Origin: an uncultured Cyanobium sp. | GTDB taxonomy: Bacteria; Cyanobacteriota; Cyanobacteriia; PCC-6307; Cyanobiaceae | NCBI GenBank assembly: GCA_937919075.1 | Contig: CALFOF010000167.1 | Span: 1 to 21,894 of the forward strand | DNA: 21,894 nt | Direction of reading: 5' to 3' | In this document: piece by piece, positions 8,435 to 17,908 of the stretch | How the letters are laid out: the number at the start of each line of letters is the position of its first letter | Position numbering within the stretch: the stretch's first letter is position 1 | The notes under the pieces: model-generated | What the model was told of the DNA's origin: nothing | Databases searched by the model: none | What the model saw: only the letters and a program-made list of their open reading frames with translations | Position numbers and translations under genes: made by a program

Positions 8435-8819
8435 CGGGAGCGCCATCGTCGGTGGACACCAAACCAGCGCTGGCTTCTGTGGCGCCGCTGGCTGCGCTGC
8501 TGTCCTCGTTCCAGCTGCTCACGTCCATGTTGCGTTCCGGCGGCGAGATCCACAGCCGCTCTTCCGGCGACTGGGGCAGGAAGCCGCTCGGCACGAAGCG
8601 CGCCTCATAGCCGGCCTGGGCGCAGAACAGCTCCATTTCCTCGCGTTCCAGCGGCTCCACCGAGGGCAGCGGGAAATCCTGAGCCTCCAACAAGCCTGCG
8701 TAGCGCTCAGCGTCGTCGGGGTCTTCGAACAGCAGCACCACCGTGTGGCCGCCGAGTTCGAGCGAATGGATGCCTTCGTTGTCCGTGCCGGCGTCGAACA
8801 GCAACACATGGACCGTCAT
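8406..8819 (-). CDS. DUF3110 domain protein, C-terminus probably frameshifted
   Basis: This 137-residue protein belongs to DUF3110, small proteins known essentially from cyanobacteria and with no assigned function. The conserved part is MTVHVLLFDAGTDNEGIHSL, then VVLLFEDPDDAERYAGLLEAQDFP, EREEMELFCAQAGYEARFVPSGF and SPEERLWISPPERNMD, up to about residue 98. A Ser/Ala/Glu/Asp linker follows. The ATG at 8817-8819 is used, since it gives the family start; a GTG-type start six codons earlier is not conserved. The gene lies behind dnaJ and before murQ on the same strand. The stop at 8406 seems premature: a charged helix in another frame continues to 8366. The annotated end should be treated as doubtful. 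Confidence 0.8.
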   Translation of the reverse strand: MTVHVLLFDAGTDNEGIHSLELGGHTVVLLFEDPDDAERYAGLLEAQDFPLPSVEPLEREEMELFCAQAGYEARFVPSGFLPQSPEERLWISPPERNMDVSSWNEDSSAASGATEASAGLVSTDDGAPEKRGFSGQR

Positions 8820-8897
8820 TGAGCGCTCCAACGCCATGGCGTCAGTGTCTCACCCCGCGCCAGTGGTCGGCTGCAGTATTGGTCAGCTTGCTGCTGC

Positions 8898-9872
8898 TCA
8901 TGCTTCGGCTTCGGCTTCGGCTTGTTCGGCCAGTTGTTCGAGCCGCCGGTAAAGCGACGCTTCGGCGTCGTCGAGCCGTTCCGGCACCACGATCCTGATC
9001 TCCACCAGCTGGTCGCCGCGTTGGCCCTGGTGGGCGAGCCCCCTGCCGCGCAGCCGCAGCAGCCGCCCGCTGGATGATCCGGGCGGCACGGTGAGCTGCA
9101 CATCGCCCTGCAGGGTGGGCACCACGGCCCGGCAGCCGAGCGCGGCTGCGGGCGGGAAGAGATCGAGCGTGTAGAGCACGCGCAGGCCGTCGATGCGCAG
9201 ACCTTCCGCTGTGCGCACCCGCAGCTGGATGAAGTGGTCGGCGCCGCCAGGCGCCACGCCGGCCAGGCGCAGGCGCCAGCCATCCCCGGCCAGGGGCGGG
9301 GTCCAGACCTCCACCACAGTGCCGTCGGGCAGGGCAAGCTCCAGCCGTTCGCCGGCCAGGGCCTGCTCCGGCGTGAGCTCCACGCTGGATTCCAGATCGG
9401 CGCTGGCCTGCACCGGCTGAGGCGATGGCGGGGCCTGGGTCACCGCCACGTCGTCCTGCGGTTCGTCCTCAGCGTCACTGTCGTCGCCTTGGGATGGCGC
9501 TGTGGTGCGGCCGAACAGGGCCTCCAGATAGTCCTCAAAGGCTGGGAAGCCGCTGGCGAAGGGGTCACGGTTGCCGCTCTGCGGCTCGCCGGCCCCTTGC
9601 CCCCGCTCCCAGGCCATCCGCCGCTTCGGGTCGCTGAGCACCGCATAGGCCTCGTTGACCCGCTTGAAGCGTTCTTCGGCAACGGGATCGTTGCCATTGA
9701 GATCGGGGTGCCAGCGGCGCGCCTGCTGCCGGAACGCCTGTTTGAGGGCGGCGGCGTCGGCACCAGAATCAAGCCCGAGCGTCGACCAGTGATCGCTGGC
9801 TGCTGTGGGGCTGGCGGCTGTGGGGCTGGCCGCCCTGGGGGTGGCTGCCCTGGGGGTGGCGCTGCGGGTCAC
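8898..9872 (-). CDS. DnaJ-family co-chaperone (J domain plus DnaJ C-terminal substrate domain)
   Basis: This is a J-protein that would stimulate the ATPase of the adjacent DnaK. The J domain is at residues 27-90 or so, with the essential HPD at 55-57 and the FKRVNEAYAVLSDPKRR helix. An acidic Gln/Asp/Pro linker follows (about 100-160), then two DnaJ C-terminal beta domains (from SVELTPEQALAGE to the RGRGLAHQGQRGDQLVEIRIVVP block). No CxxCxGxG zinc-finger repeats and no long Gly/Phe region are present, so it is a CbpA-like (type II/III) J-protein of 324 residues. The N-terminus has a repeated Ala/Pro/Thr/Ser stretch. The start is GTG at 9872, five bases after the dnaK stop, so the two are almost certainly one operon; the start could lie further in, after the repeats. 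Confidence 0.92.
   Translation of the reverse strand: MTRSATPRAATPRAASPTAASPTAASDHWSTLGLDSGADAAALKQAFRQQARRWHPDLNGNDPVAEERFKRVNEAYAVLSDPKRRMAWERGQGAGEPQSGNRDPFASGFPAFEDYLEALFGRTTAPSQGDDSDAEDEPQDDVAVTQAPPSPQPVQASADLESSVELTPEQALAGERLELALPDGTVVEVWTPPLAGDGWRLRLAGVAPGGADHFIQLRVRTAEGLRIDGLRVLYTLDLFPPAAALGCRAVVPTLQGDVQLTVPPGSSSGRLLRLRGRGLAHQGQRGDQLVEIRIVVPERLDDAEASLYRRLEQLAEQAEAEAEA
9802..9861 (-). repeat. Four 15-base tandem repeats at the 5' end of dnaJ
   Basis: On the plus strand the units are 9802-9816 (gctgtggggctggcg), 9817-9831 (gctgtggggctggcc), 9832-9846 (gccctgggggtggct) and 9847-9861 (gccctgggggtggcg). The unit length is a multiple of three, so the repeat preserves frame and encodes ATPRA, ATPRA, ASPTA, ASPTA on the minus strand just before the J domain. 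Units 1-2 and 3-4 form two near-identical pairs, which suggests a duplication of a duplication. Confidence 0.85.
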
Positions 9873-9877
9873 CGGGG

Positions 9878-12028
<2,151 letters not shown>

Positions 12029-12240
12029 TGAGCCTCAAACTGAAGCCCCAAACTACCGGCTTCCCTGTCGGGCGGCCGCTGCAGCGCCCCCGCTACCGCC
12101 GCTGTCCTCAGCTGCGACCCGCCCAGCGCGGCGCCGTCGTTAACGGCTTCTTAGTGGAAATTATCTGCTGCTCTCAACTAGTTTTTGGCTGGATGCTGAA
12201 GCATTGATTTGAACCGACCGTCCTCCCGCGCCCACGATCA
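12029..12240. promoter_or_regulatory. Divergent intergenic region between dnaK and pstC
   Basis: This 212-base region must carry the promoters of the minus-strand dnaK operon and the plus-strand pst operon. Its pst-proximal half is clearly more AT-rich than the surroundings (12140-12215) and holds the candidate Pho box. The dnaK-proximal half is GC-rich and shows no clear promoter. There is no Shine-Dalgarno sequence directly before pstC. Confidence 0.5.
12139..12168 (+). promoter_or_regulatory. Candidate Pho box upstream of pstC
   Basis: Three 8-base blocks recur at an 11-base period: GTTAACGG (12139-12146), CTTAGTGG (12150-12157) and the weaker TTATCTGC (12161-12168). Cyanobacterial PhoB-binding sites are tandem CTTAACCT-like octamers spaced by three bases. 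The first two units are fair matches and the third is poor. A possible -10 element, TAGTTT (12179-12184), begins 10 bases after the third unit, the expected geometry for a PhoB-activated promoter. The position before a phosphate transporter operon supports the call. Confidence 0.5.
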
Positions 12241-13194
12241 ATGACATCCGCGCCCCAAAAAGATCTATTCATGCTACGGCGCAGACCAGCATCAGATCGG
12301 CTGGTGGACGGTGGTTTTCGCAACCTCACCATCGTACTGGCTTCGTTCGTTGCCATCACCCTGCTGGCGATTTTCATCACAGTGTTCCAGGGCGCAAGGG
12401 AGGCGATGCAGACGTTTGGCCTCACCTTCATCACCACCTCCAACTGGAACCCGGTTGATAACGAATACGGCGCCTTCACGGCGATCTACGGCACGTTGGT
12501 GTCTTCGATCATGGCCTTGGTGATCGCTGTTCCGCTCGGGATCGGCACGGCGATCTTCATCACGGAAAATCTGATCCCCCTGCGCTGGCGCGAGGTGATC
12601 GGCGTGATGGTGGAACTGCTGGCGGCCATCCCCTCGGTGGTGCTCGGTTTGTGGGCCATCTTCGTGATGGAACCCTTCATCAGGCCGTTCCTGCAGTTTC
12701 TCTACGACGCGTTCGGCTGGTTGCCGTTTTTCAACTCGCCTCCCCAGGGACCTGGCATGGCACCGGCGATCATCATCCTCGTGGTGATGATTCTGCCGAT
12801 CATCACCTCTATTTCACGCGACGCTCTCAACCAGGTGCCCAACGAGTTGCGTCAGGGGGCCTACGGCGTGGGCAGCACCCGCTGGGTGGCGATTCTGAAT
12901 GTGATCCTGCCGGCGGCGGTGTCGTCGATCATGGGTGGCATCATGCTTTCCCTCGGTCGTGCCATGGGTGAAACGATGGCCGTCACGATGATCATCGGCA
13001 ACTCCAACAACTTCAGCTTTTCGCTGCTGGCACCTGGAAACACCATCGCTTCGATGTTGGCCAACCAGTTCGGTGAGGCGGATGGCATTCAGGTATCGGC
13101 GCTCCTCTACGCCGCTGTGATCCTGATGGTTCTCACCTTCACGGTGAACATTGCCGCTCAGTGGATCATCAAGAAACTCAGCCTCAAATACTGA
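12241..13194 (+). CDS. pstC: Phosphate ABC transporter permease PstC
   Basis: PstC is one of the two membrane permeases of the high-affinity PstSCAB phosphate importer. The 317-residue protein has a short cytoplasmic N-terminus, a first membrane span at about residues 27-50 (LTIVLASFVAITLLAIF), a periplasmic loop, and five further spans. The permease coupling loop is ALNQVPNELRQGAYGVGSTRW followed by ILPAAVSSIMGGIMLSLGRAMGETMAVT, which is typical of PstC. ATG at 12241 is taken as start; an in-frame ATG at 12271 is possible. It leads the pstC-pstA-pstB operon, with a 7-base gap to pstA, and probably responds to phosphate starvation through the upstream Pho box. Confidence 0.97.
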   Translation: MTSAPQKDLFMLRRRPASDRLVDGGFRNLTIVLASFVAITLLAIFITVFQGAREAMQTFGLTFITTSNWNPVDNEYGAFTAIYGTLVSSIMALVIAVPLGIGTAIFITENLIPLRWREVIGVMVELLAAIPSVVLGLWAIFVMEPFIRPFLQFLYDAFGWLPFFNSPPQGPGMAPAIIILVVMILPIITSISRDALNQVPNELRQGAYGVGSTRWVAILNVILPAAVSSIMGGIMLSLGRAMGETMAVTMIIGNSNNFSFSLLAPGNTIASMLANQFGEADGIQVSALLYAAVILMVLTFTVNIAAQWIIKKLSLKY

Positions 13195-13201
13195 ACACCC
13201 C

Positions 13202-14092
13202 ATGACCACCACATTTCCGGCTTCTTCGAAGTCGCTCCACTTCAATCCTTCGCTGAAGCGGAACCGGCTGGATCAGTTCCTCACCGGCCTGGCCGGGGTG
13301 TTCAGCACCATTGCGGTGCTTCCCCTGATCCTGGTGCTCCTCTACGTGCTCATCCAAGGAGGGCGCCTGATCAGCATCGGCCTGTTCACGCAGCTGCCAC
13401 CGGCACCGGGGCTTGATGGTGGTGGCATCGGCAACGCCTTGATCGGAACGGTCGTCGTCACACTGATTGCCTCCCTGATTGCCATCCCGGTGGGTGTGGG
13501 TGGTGGCGTGTTCCTGGCGGAATACTCCTCCGGCGGTTGGTTCGCCCAGTTCATCCGCGTCGGCAACGACATCCTCGCTGGGGTGCCTTCGATCATTGCC
13601 GGCATCTTTGTGTATGGCGCGATCGTGGCCACAAGGGTGTTCTTCGGTCAGTCCTACACCGCGGCGGCTGGTGGTCTGGCGTTGGCGGTGCTGATGCTTC
13701 CCACCGTGATCAAAACCACCGATGAAGGCCTGAAGCTGGTGCCACGCGAGCTCACCTGGGGTGCGATCGGCGTTGGCGCCTCCAAATTCGTCACCGTCAC
13801 CCGCATCACCCTGCCGAGCGCTTTCACGCCGATTGCCACCGGCGTGGTGCTGGCGATTGCCCGGGCTGCCGGTGAAACCGCACCACTGATCTTCACGGCC
13901 CTGTTCTCTCCCTTCTGGCCGGAAGGTCTGTTCAATCCGATCGCCACCATGTCGGTGTTGATCTTCAACTTTGCGATCATGCCTTTCGAACCTCAGAACG
14001 AACTGGCCTGGGCCGCTTCGTTCGTGTTGGTGGTCATGATCCTCGCCGCCAACCTGTTTGCCCGCTGGTTGCGCCGTTTCGCCGCCAAATAA
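13202..14092 (+). CDS. pstA: Phosphate ABC transporter permease PstA
   Basis: PstA is the second permease of the phosphate importer. The 296-residue protein has about six spans, the first at [20 protein letters not shown]. Family signatures include [28 protein letters not shown] as separate short blocks, [14 protein letters not shown], and the coupling region [23 protein letters not shown] followed by [16 protein letters not shown]. The ATG at 13202 is chosen because it lies 7 bases after pstC; a longer frame upstream lies inside pstC. A 62-base gap separates it from pstB. Confidence 0.97.
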   Translation: MTTTFPASSKSLHFNPSLKRNRLDQFLTGLAGVFSTIAVLPLILVLLYVLIQGGRLISIGLFTQLPPAPGLDGGGIGNALIGTVVVTLIASLIAIPVGVGGGVFLAEYSSGGWFAQFIRVGNDILAGVPSIIAGIFVYGAIVATRVFFGQSYTAAAGGLALAVLMLPTVIKTTDEGLKLVPRELTWGAIGVGASKFVTVTRITLPSAFTPIATGVVLAIARAAGETAPLIFTALFSPFWPEGLFNPIATMSVLIFNFAIMPFEPQNELAWAASFVLVVMILAANLFARWLRRFAAK

Positions 14093-14154
14093 GCCAGTTC
14101 TGGCCTTGCCCTGAGCCCCTAACCCTCGACTTCGATCCTCACACCCCTGATTCC

Positions 14155-14964
14155 ATGACTTCGACCAAACAAGCGACTCCGGCCACGAACACCTGTCTGG
14201 CGCTGGAAAACGTCTCGATCAGCTACGGCAGTTTCGAGGCTGTGCGCAATGTCCACATGGACATCCCGGCCGGCAAGGTGACCGCCTTCATCGGACCCTC
14301 GGGCTGCGGCAAGTCGACTGTGCTGCGGGCCCTGAACCGCATGAACGACCTGATCGAGGGTTGCACGCTGAAGGGGCGCGTGGTGTTTGATGCCCAGAAC
14401 ATCTACGCCAAGGAAGTGGATCCGGTGGAGGTGCGCCGCCGCATCGGCATGGTGTTCCAGAAGCCCAACCCGTTCCCGAAATCGATCTACGAAAACATCG
14501 CCTTCGGTGCCCGGATCAACGGCTACAAGGGCGACATGGATGAACTGGTGGAGCGCTCGCTGCGCAAGGCCTTCATCTGGGACGAAACCAAGGACAAGCT
14601 CAAGGAGAGCGGCAATGCTCTCTCCGGCGGTCAGCAGCAGCGCCTCTGCATCGCCCGCGCGATTGCAGTGGAGCCTGAAGTGATCCTGATGGACGAGCCC
14701 TGTTCAGCGCTTGACCCGATCTCCACGTTGAAGATCGAGGAGCTGATGCACGAACTCAAGAAAACCTTCTCGATCGTGATCGTGACCCACAACATGCAGC
14801 AGGCGGTGCGGGTGTCGGATCAAACCGCTTTCTTCAATGCTGAAGCCGTTGAAGGCGGCAGCGGCAAGGTGGGCTATCTGGTGGAGTTCAACGAGACCGA
14901 GCGCATCTTCAATGCACCGGTGCAGCAAGCCACCCAAGACTATGTGACCGGCCGCTTCGGCTGA
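14155..14964 (+). CDS. pstB: Phosphate ABC transporter ATP-binding protein PstB
   Basis: PstB is the ATPase that powers phosphate import. In the 269-residue protein the Walker A motif is GPSGCGKST (residues 47-55), followed by the Q-loop at [21 protein letters not shown], the ABC signature [14 protein letters not shown], Walker [14 protein letters not shown] and the switch histidine in [10 protein letters not shown]. The length and the C-terminal YVTGRFG ending are normal for PstB. The gene closes the pst operon. No phoU or pstS gene follows; downstream comes a minus-strand tRNA gene. Confidence 0.98.
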   Translation: MTSTKQATPATNTCLALENVSISYGSFEAVRNVHMDIPAGKVTAFIGPSGCGKSTVLRALNRMNDLIEGCTLKGRVVFDAQNIYAKEVDPVEVRRRIGMVFQKPNPFPKSIYENIAFGARINGYKGDMDELVERSLRKAFIWDETKDKLKESGNALSGGQQQRLCIARAIAVEPEVILMDEPCSALDPISTLKIEELMHELKKTFSIVIVTHNMQQAVRVSDQTAFFNAEAVEGGSGKVGYLVEFNETERIFNAPVQQATQDYVTGRFG

Positions 14965-15103
14965 ACATGGCCTGGCTACTTTCCCTTGGCGCTTGGCAGC
15001 CCGCTGCTTGCGTCAAGGGATTGTTGGTTTCAGAGTGCTTGTTGATTTCAAAGTGCTTGCTGCGGCCAAAGGCGTTGTTGGCGTCAGTTCTATTCGCCTC
15101 AGC
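14965..15103. other. Non-coding stretch after pstB with two 18-base tandem repeats
   Basis: There is no credible gene between pstB and the tRNA terminator. The units TTGTTGGTTTCAGAGTGC (15021-15038) and TTGTTGATTTCAAAGTGC (15039-15056) differ at two bases and are followed by a partial third unit TTGCTG. No hairpin with a T-tract for the pst operon is evident on the plus strand, except that the tRNA terminator hairpin could serve both directions. Confidence 0.7.
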
Positions 15104-15135
15104 ATAAAAAAAGACCGGCTTGAAGGCCGGTCTTT
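15104..15135 (-). terminator. Intrinsic terminator of tRNA-Ser
   Basis: A perfect 10-bp stem pairs AAAGACCGGC (15110-15119) with GCCGGTCTTT (15126-15135) around a 6-base loop. On the minus strand it is followed by a run of T's (plus A-run 15106-15112), placed 11 bases after the tRNA 3' end. This is a strong Rho-independent terminator for the minus strand. In the plus direction only TTT follows, so termination of pst transcripts is possible but weaker. Confidence 0.9.
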
Positions 15136-15146
15136 GTGTAACTGGA

Positions 15147-15233
15147 CGGAGAGGGAGGGATTCGAACCCTCGATAGAGTTGCCCCTATACAGCATTTCCA
15201 GTGCTGCGCCTTCGACCACTCGGCCACCTCTCC
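15147..15233 (-). tRNA. tRNA-Ser(GGA)
   Basis: On the minus strand the sequence folds as an 87-base class II tRNA. The acceptor stem pairs GGAGAGG with CCTCTCC and the discriminator base is G. TGGCCGAGTGGTCGAAGGC forms the D-arm, the anticodon loop is CTGGAAA (GGA at plus 15197-15199, decoding UCC/UCU), the variable arm is long as in serine tRNAs, and GGTTCGAATCC is the T-arm. The CCA end is not encoded. The terminator is directly downstream. Confidence 0.97.
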
Positions 15234-15294
15234 AGGGGCTGTCATGGGGCAGGTGGCAATGTAGCAGCAGGCCGTTTGTGGTTCCCGTCAGACG

Positions 15295-15663
15295 ATGACC
15301 AAGAACTTTCCGATCACGGTGCACTGGCGCCAGCAGAACAGGGTGATCCGGCTGGAGGTGCCGGAGGGCGAGTACGTGCTGCGCAGCTTTGAGCAGCAGG
15401 GCCAGCCACTGCCGTTCAGTTGCCGCAATGGCTGCTGCACCGCCTGTGCCGTGCGCGTGCTCTCCGGCGAGATCGACCAGCGCGAAGCGCTTGGCCTTTC
15501 GCAGGAGCTACGCAAGCGCGGCTACGGCCTGCTGTGCGTGGCCCGCGCCATCGGCCCGCTGGAGGTGGAAACCCAGGACGAAGATGAGGTCTACGACCTG
15601 CAGTTCGGCCGCCACTTCGGCCGTGGCCAGATTCGCCCCGGCCTGCCGATCGAAGAGGAGTGA
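15295..15663 (+). CDS. 2Fe-2S ferredoxin (plant type)
   Basis: This 122-residue ferredoxin is an electron carrier with a [2Fe-2S] cluster. The ligands are Cys43, Cys48 and Cys51 in SCRNGCCTACAVRV (C-x4-C-x2-C) and Cys81 in YGLLCVARA. An extra Cys47 sits beside the second ligand. It is longer than the photosynthetic PetF (about 97 residues), owing to an Arg/Gly-rich C-terminal tail (LQFGRHFGRGQIRPGLPIEEE, about 20 residues), and it is less acidic, so a role other than photosystem I acceptor is likely; the partner is unknown. The start is ATG at 15295. The stop TGA overlaps an in-frame GTG of the next gene (GTGA), suggesting coupling. Confidence 0.94.
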   Translation: MTKNFPITVHWRQQNRVIRLEVPEGEYVLRSFEQQGQPLPFSCRNGCCTACAVRVLSGEIDQREALGLSQELRKRGYGLLCVARAIGPLEVETQDEDEVYDLQFGRHFGRGQIRPGLPIEEE

Positions 15664-15701
15664 CCCCCCAGCAGAGCCAGCCCAACCGTGACCCCCCAGC
15701 C

Positions 15702-16604
15702 ATGACGATCAGCCACCAGCCACAGGCGGCCGGCCTTCCCTGCCTTTCTCAGCAGGCGCTGCAAGCCTCCGGCCTCAGCGCCGCGGAGCTCGAGCGGCTG
15801 ACCGGGGTGGCCCGCCGTGCCGCCGCCGCCGGTGGCGCTGAACTCACGCGCCACTACGGCAAGCTGCGCCAGATCCGGGAGAAAGGCCGCGCCGGGGATC
15901 TGGTCACCGAGGCCGACCTCGCCGCCGAACAGGCGGTGCTGGCGGTGCTCGCCGCTGAGAGTGCCGGTGTGGCCGTGCTTGCTGAGGAAAGCGGCCGCAG
16001 TGTCACCCGCTCGGACCTGGAGTGGTGCGTCGATCCGCTCGATGGCACCACCAACTTCGCCCACTCCTTCCCGCTGTTTGCCACCTCGGTGGGCCTCACC
16101 TGGCGGGGGCTGCCGCTGCTGGGGGCGATCGAGGTGCCGGCCCTGAAGGAGCACTACTGGGCCGCGCCTGGCCTCGGCGCCTGGTGCAACGAGCAACCCA
16201 TTCAGGTGAGCGGCTGCACCGAGCTCTCCGCCTCCCTGCTGGTCACCGGCTTTGCCTACGACCGCACCACCCAGCCCGACACCAACTACACCGAGTTCTG
16301 CTGGTTCACCCATCGCACCCATGGGGTGCGGCGCGGCGGGGCGGCCGCCCTGGATCTGGCCTTCGTGGCCGCCGGTCGGCTCGACGGCTATTGGGAACGC
16401 GGCCTTTCCCCCTGGGATCTGGCCGCCGGCGTGGTGCTGGTGGAGCAGGCGGGCGGGATTGTGAGCGCCTACGACGGCACACCGCTGCTGCTGGCCGATG
16501 GACGGCTGATCGCCACCACCCCCGCGCTGCACGGCGCCCTGATCGACGGCCTGGCCCAGTGCCGGCCGTTGCCAGGAGCCCTGTTCGGCGCCCCCGAGCT
16601 CTGA
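15702..16604 (+). CDS. Inositol monophosphatase family protein
   Basis: This is a metal-dependent phosphatase of the inositol monophosphatase/FBPase-like superfamily. With the ATG at 15702 the protein has 300 residues. The metal-site motifs are LAEESG (Glu95-Glu96 region), DPLDGTTNFAH (from residue 111) and SPWDLAAGVVLVEQAGG near the C-terminus; GDLVTEADLAAE is also typical. The substrate cannot be told: inositol phosphate, histidinol phosphate or other sugar phosphates are all used in this superfamily. The histidine-related hisZ directly downstream makes histidinol phosphate worth considering, as inference only. An alternative GTG at 15660 overlaps the ferredoxin stop. A 13-base repeat (gtgaccccccagc) occurs at both 15660 and 15688, so the leader may be duplicated. 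Confidence 0.92.
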   Translation: MTISHQPQAAGLPCLSQQALQASGLSAAELERLTGVARRAAAAGGAELTRHYGKLRQIREKGRAGDLVTEADLAAEQAVLAVLAAESAGVAVLAEESGRSVTRSDLEWCVDPLDGTTNFAHSFPLFATSVGLTWRGLPLLGAIEVPALKEHYWAAPGLGAWCNEQPIQVSGCTELSASLLVTGFAYDRTTQPDTNYTEFCWFTHRTHGVRRGGAAALDLAFVAAGRLDGYWERGLSPWDLAAGVVLVEQAGGIVSAYDGTPLLLADGRLIATTPALHGALIDGLAQCRPLPGALFGAPEL

Positions 16605-16624
16605 GCAGGCCCCGCGCCGCTCCA

Positions 16625-16630
16625 TAGGAT
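16625..16630 (+). promoter_or_regulatory. Possible -10 element before hisZ
   Basis: TAGGAT lies 33 bases before the hisZ start codon. An identical hexamer occurs at a similar distance before the downstream ferredoxin gene. No convincing -35 element is visible, so this rests on the match to the TATAAT consensus and the position. Confidence 0.35.
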
Positions 16631-16663
16631 CCAGCCGCTTCCCCTTCGCTTCTTCGTTTTTGC

Positions 16664-17851
16664 ATGGCCCTGCAACCTGCCGCCGGCGCCAGGGATCTCA
16701 ATCCCGTCCAGGTGGGCGGCAACCGCCGTCTGCGCGAGCGCCTGGCCGAGGTGTACCGGCTCTGGGGGTACGAGGAGGTGGCGCCCCCGTCGGTGGAACG
16801 GCTCGACACACTGCAGGCCGGCGGCGGCATCGCTGCACAGGACGTGGTGCGCCTGGCGGCGGAGGAACCGCTGGGGCTGCGGCCTGAATTCACAGCCTCG
16901 ATCGCCCGAGCAGCCTCCACCCGCATGGCCGCCCGTCCGCGGCCCCTGCGCCTCTGGGCGGAGGGCCCCACCTTCCGCGCCTTCGTGGGCGATGCGGGCG
17001 GGCAACGCATCAGCGAGCAATTGCAGAGCGGTGTGGAACTGCTGGGGGTTTCCACGGCAGCTGCCGATGTGGAGCTGATTCGCCTGTTGCTGGCCTGCAC
17101 CGAAACGATCGGCCTGGAGCCCTGCCACGAGCCCCAGCTGCTGGTGGGTCACCACGGCCTGCTCAGTGCCCTGCTGCAGCGCTTGCCTGCCACGCACCGC
17201 ACCGCCTGCCGCCGCGCCCTCACCGGCTTCGACCCGCTGGCGTTGACAGCCATCCCGCTGGAGCCTGAGGAGCAGGCGCAGCTTCAGGCGTTGCTCCGCC
17301 TGCGCGGCGAACCGGCCTGGGTGCTCAAGGAGCTGGAGCGGCATCTGGGGGCCAGCCCGCTGCTGGTGGAGCTGGCCACCACGCTCGAGTTGGTGCGTCC
17401 GGCGGCTGAGCGCCTGGGGGTGCAAGTGCAACTGGATCCCAGTTTTCAACCCCACTTCGACCTCTACGACGGCATTGTGCTGAAGCTGGTGTGCAGGGGT
17501 GCAGCGGCACCGGTGGATGTGGCCAGCGGTGGACGTTATGACGCTTTGGTGGGCCGTTTCTGCGCCGACGCGGCCCTGGCTGCCGGTGTGGGTTTTGCCT
17601 TTTCGATCGAAGACATTCGCGAGCTGCTCAGCGGCAGCGCCGGCAGCAAGGACGCCGGCCTGCTGGTGGAACGCCCATTGCTGGTGGCGTATGGCCAACC
17701 CGACGGCCTCGCTGCCGCATTGGAGCGGCTTGATGCGCTCCATGCCCAGGGCCGCGCCGCTGAATTGCTGCCGGAGCCGATCGGATCGCACCGGGAGGCG
17801 GAGGCGGTGGCCTTCAGTCGTGACAACCAAGGCCTGGAGTGGCTCGGCTGA
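16664..17851 (+). CDS. hisZ: ATP phosphoribosyltransferase regulatory subunit
   Basis: HisZ is a catalytically inactive relative of histidyl-tRNA synthetase. It pairs with short-form HisG to make the first enzyme of histidine synthesis and gives it feedback control. The 395-residue protein has the class II synthetase-like fold: RDLNPVQVGGNRRLRERLAEVYRLWGYEEV as helix and strand, motif 2-like GLRPEFTASIAR (residues 71-82), and the HisS-like ASGGRYDALVGRF with GVGFAFSIEDI. It lacks the C-terminal anticodon-binding domain of true HisRS, which supports HisZ over HisS. It implies a short HisG elsewhere in the genome. The start is ATG at 16664 with a possible TAGGAT promoter upstream. Confidence 0.9.
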   Translation: MALQPAAGARDLNPVQVGGNRRLRERLAEVYRLWGYEEVAPPSVERLDTLQAGGGIAAQDVVRLAAEEPLGLRPEFTASIARAASTRMAARPRPLRLWAEGPTFRAFVGDAGGQRISEQLQSGVELLGVSTAAADVELIRLLLACTETIGLEPCHEPQLLVGHHGLLSALLQRLPATHRTACRRALTGFDPLALTAIPLEPEEQAQLQALLRLRGEPAWVLKELERHLGASPLLVELATTLELVRPAAERLGVQVQLDPSFQPHFDLYDGIVLKLVCRGAAAPVDVASGGRYDALVGRFCADAALAAGVGFAFSIEDIRELLSGSAGSKDAGLLVERPLLVAYGQPDGLAAALERLDALHAQGRAAELLPEPIGSHREAEAVAFSRDNQGLEWLG

Positions 17852-17876
17852 GACGGAACCGGGGGAGTCGCATTTC

Positions 17877-17882
17877 TAGGAT
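17877..17882 (+). promoter_or_regulatory. Possible -10 element before the small ferredoxin gene
   Basis: TAGGAT lies 26 bases before the ATG at 17909, in the 57-base gap after hisZ. It is the same hexamer as the one before hisZ. No clear -35 element is seen. Confidence 0.35.
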
Positions 17883-17908
17883 CGCTGCACGCTCGCGTCC
17901 GTCCGTCC

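Noticed and set aside
9802..9861. Iteron-like repeats suggesting an origin
   Set aside because: The repeats are in frame inside dnaJ and encode a simple Ala/Pro/Thr linker; no DnaA boxes or AT-rich region are nearby.
15147..15233. tRNA-Ser as an integration (att) site
   Set aside because: No integrase gene and no direct repeat of the tRNA 3' end were seen in the window.
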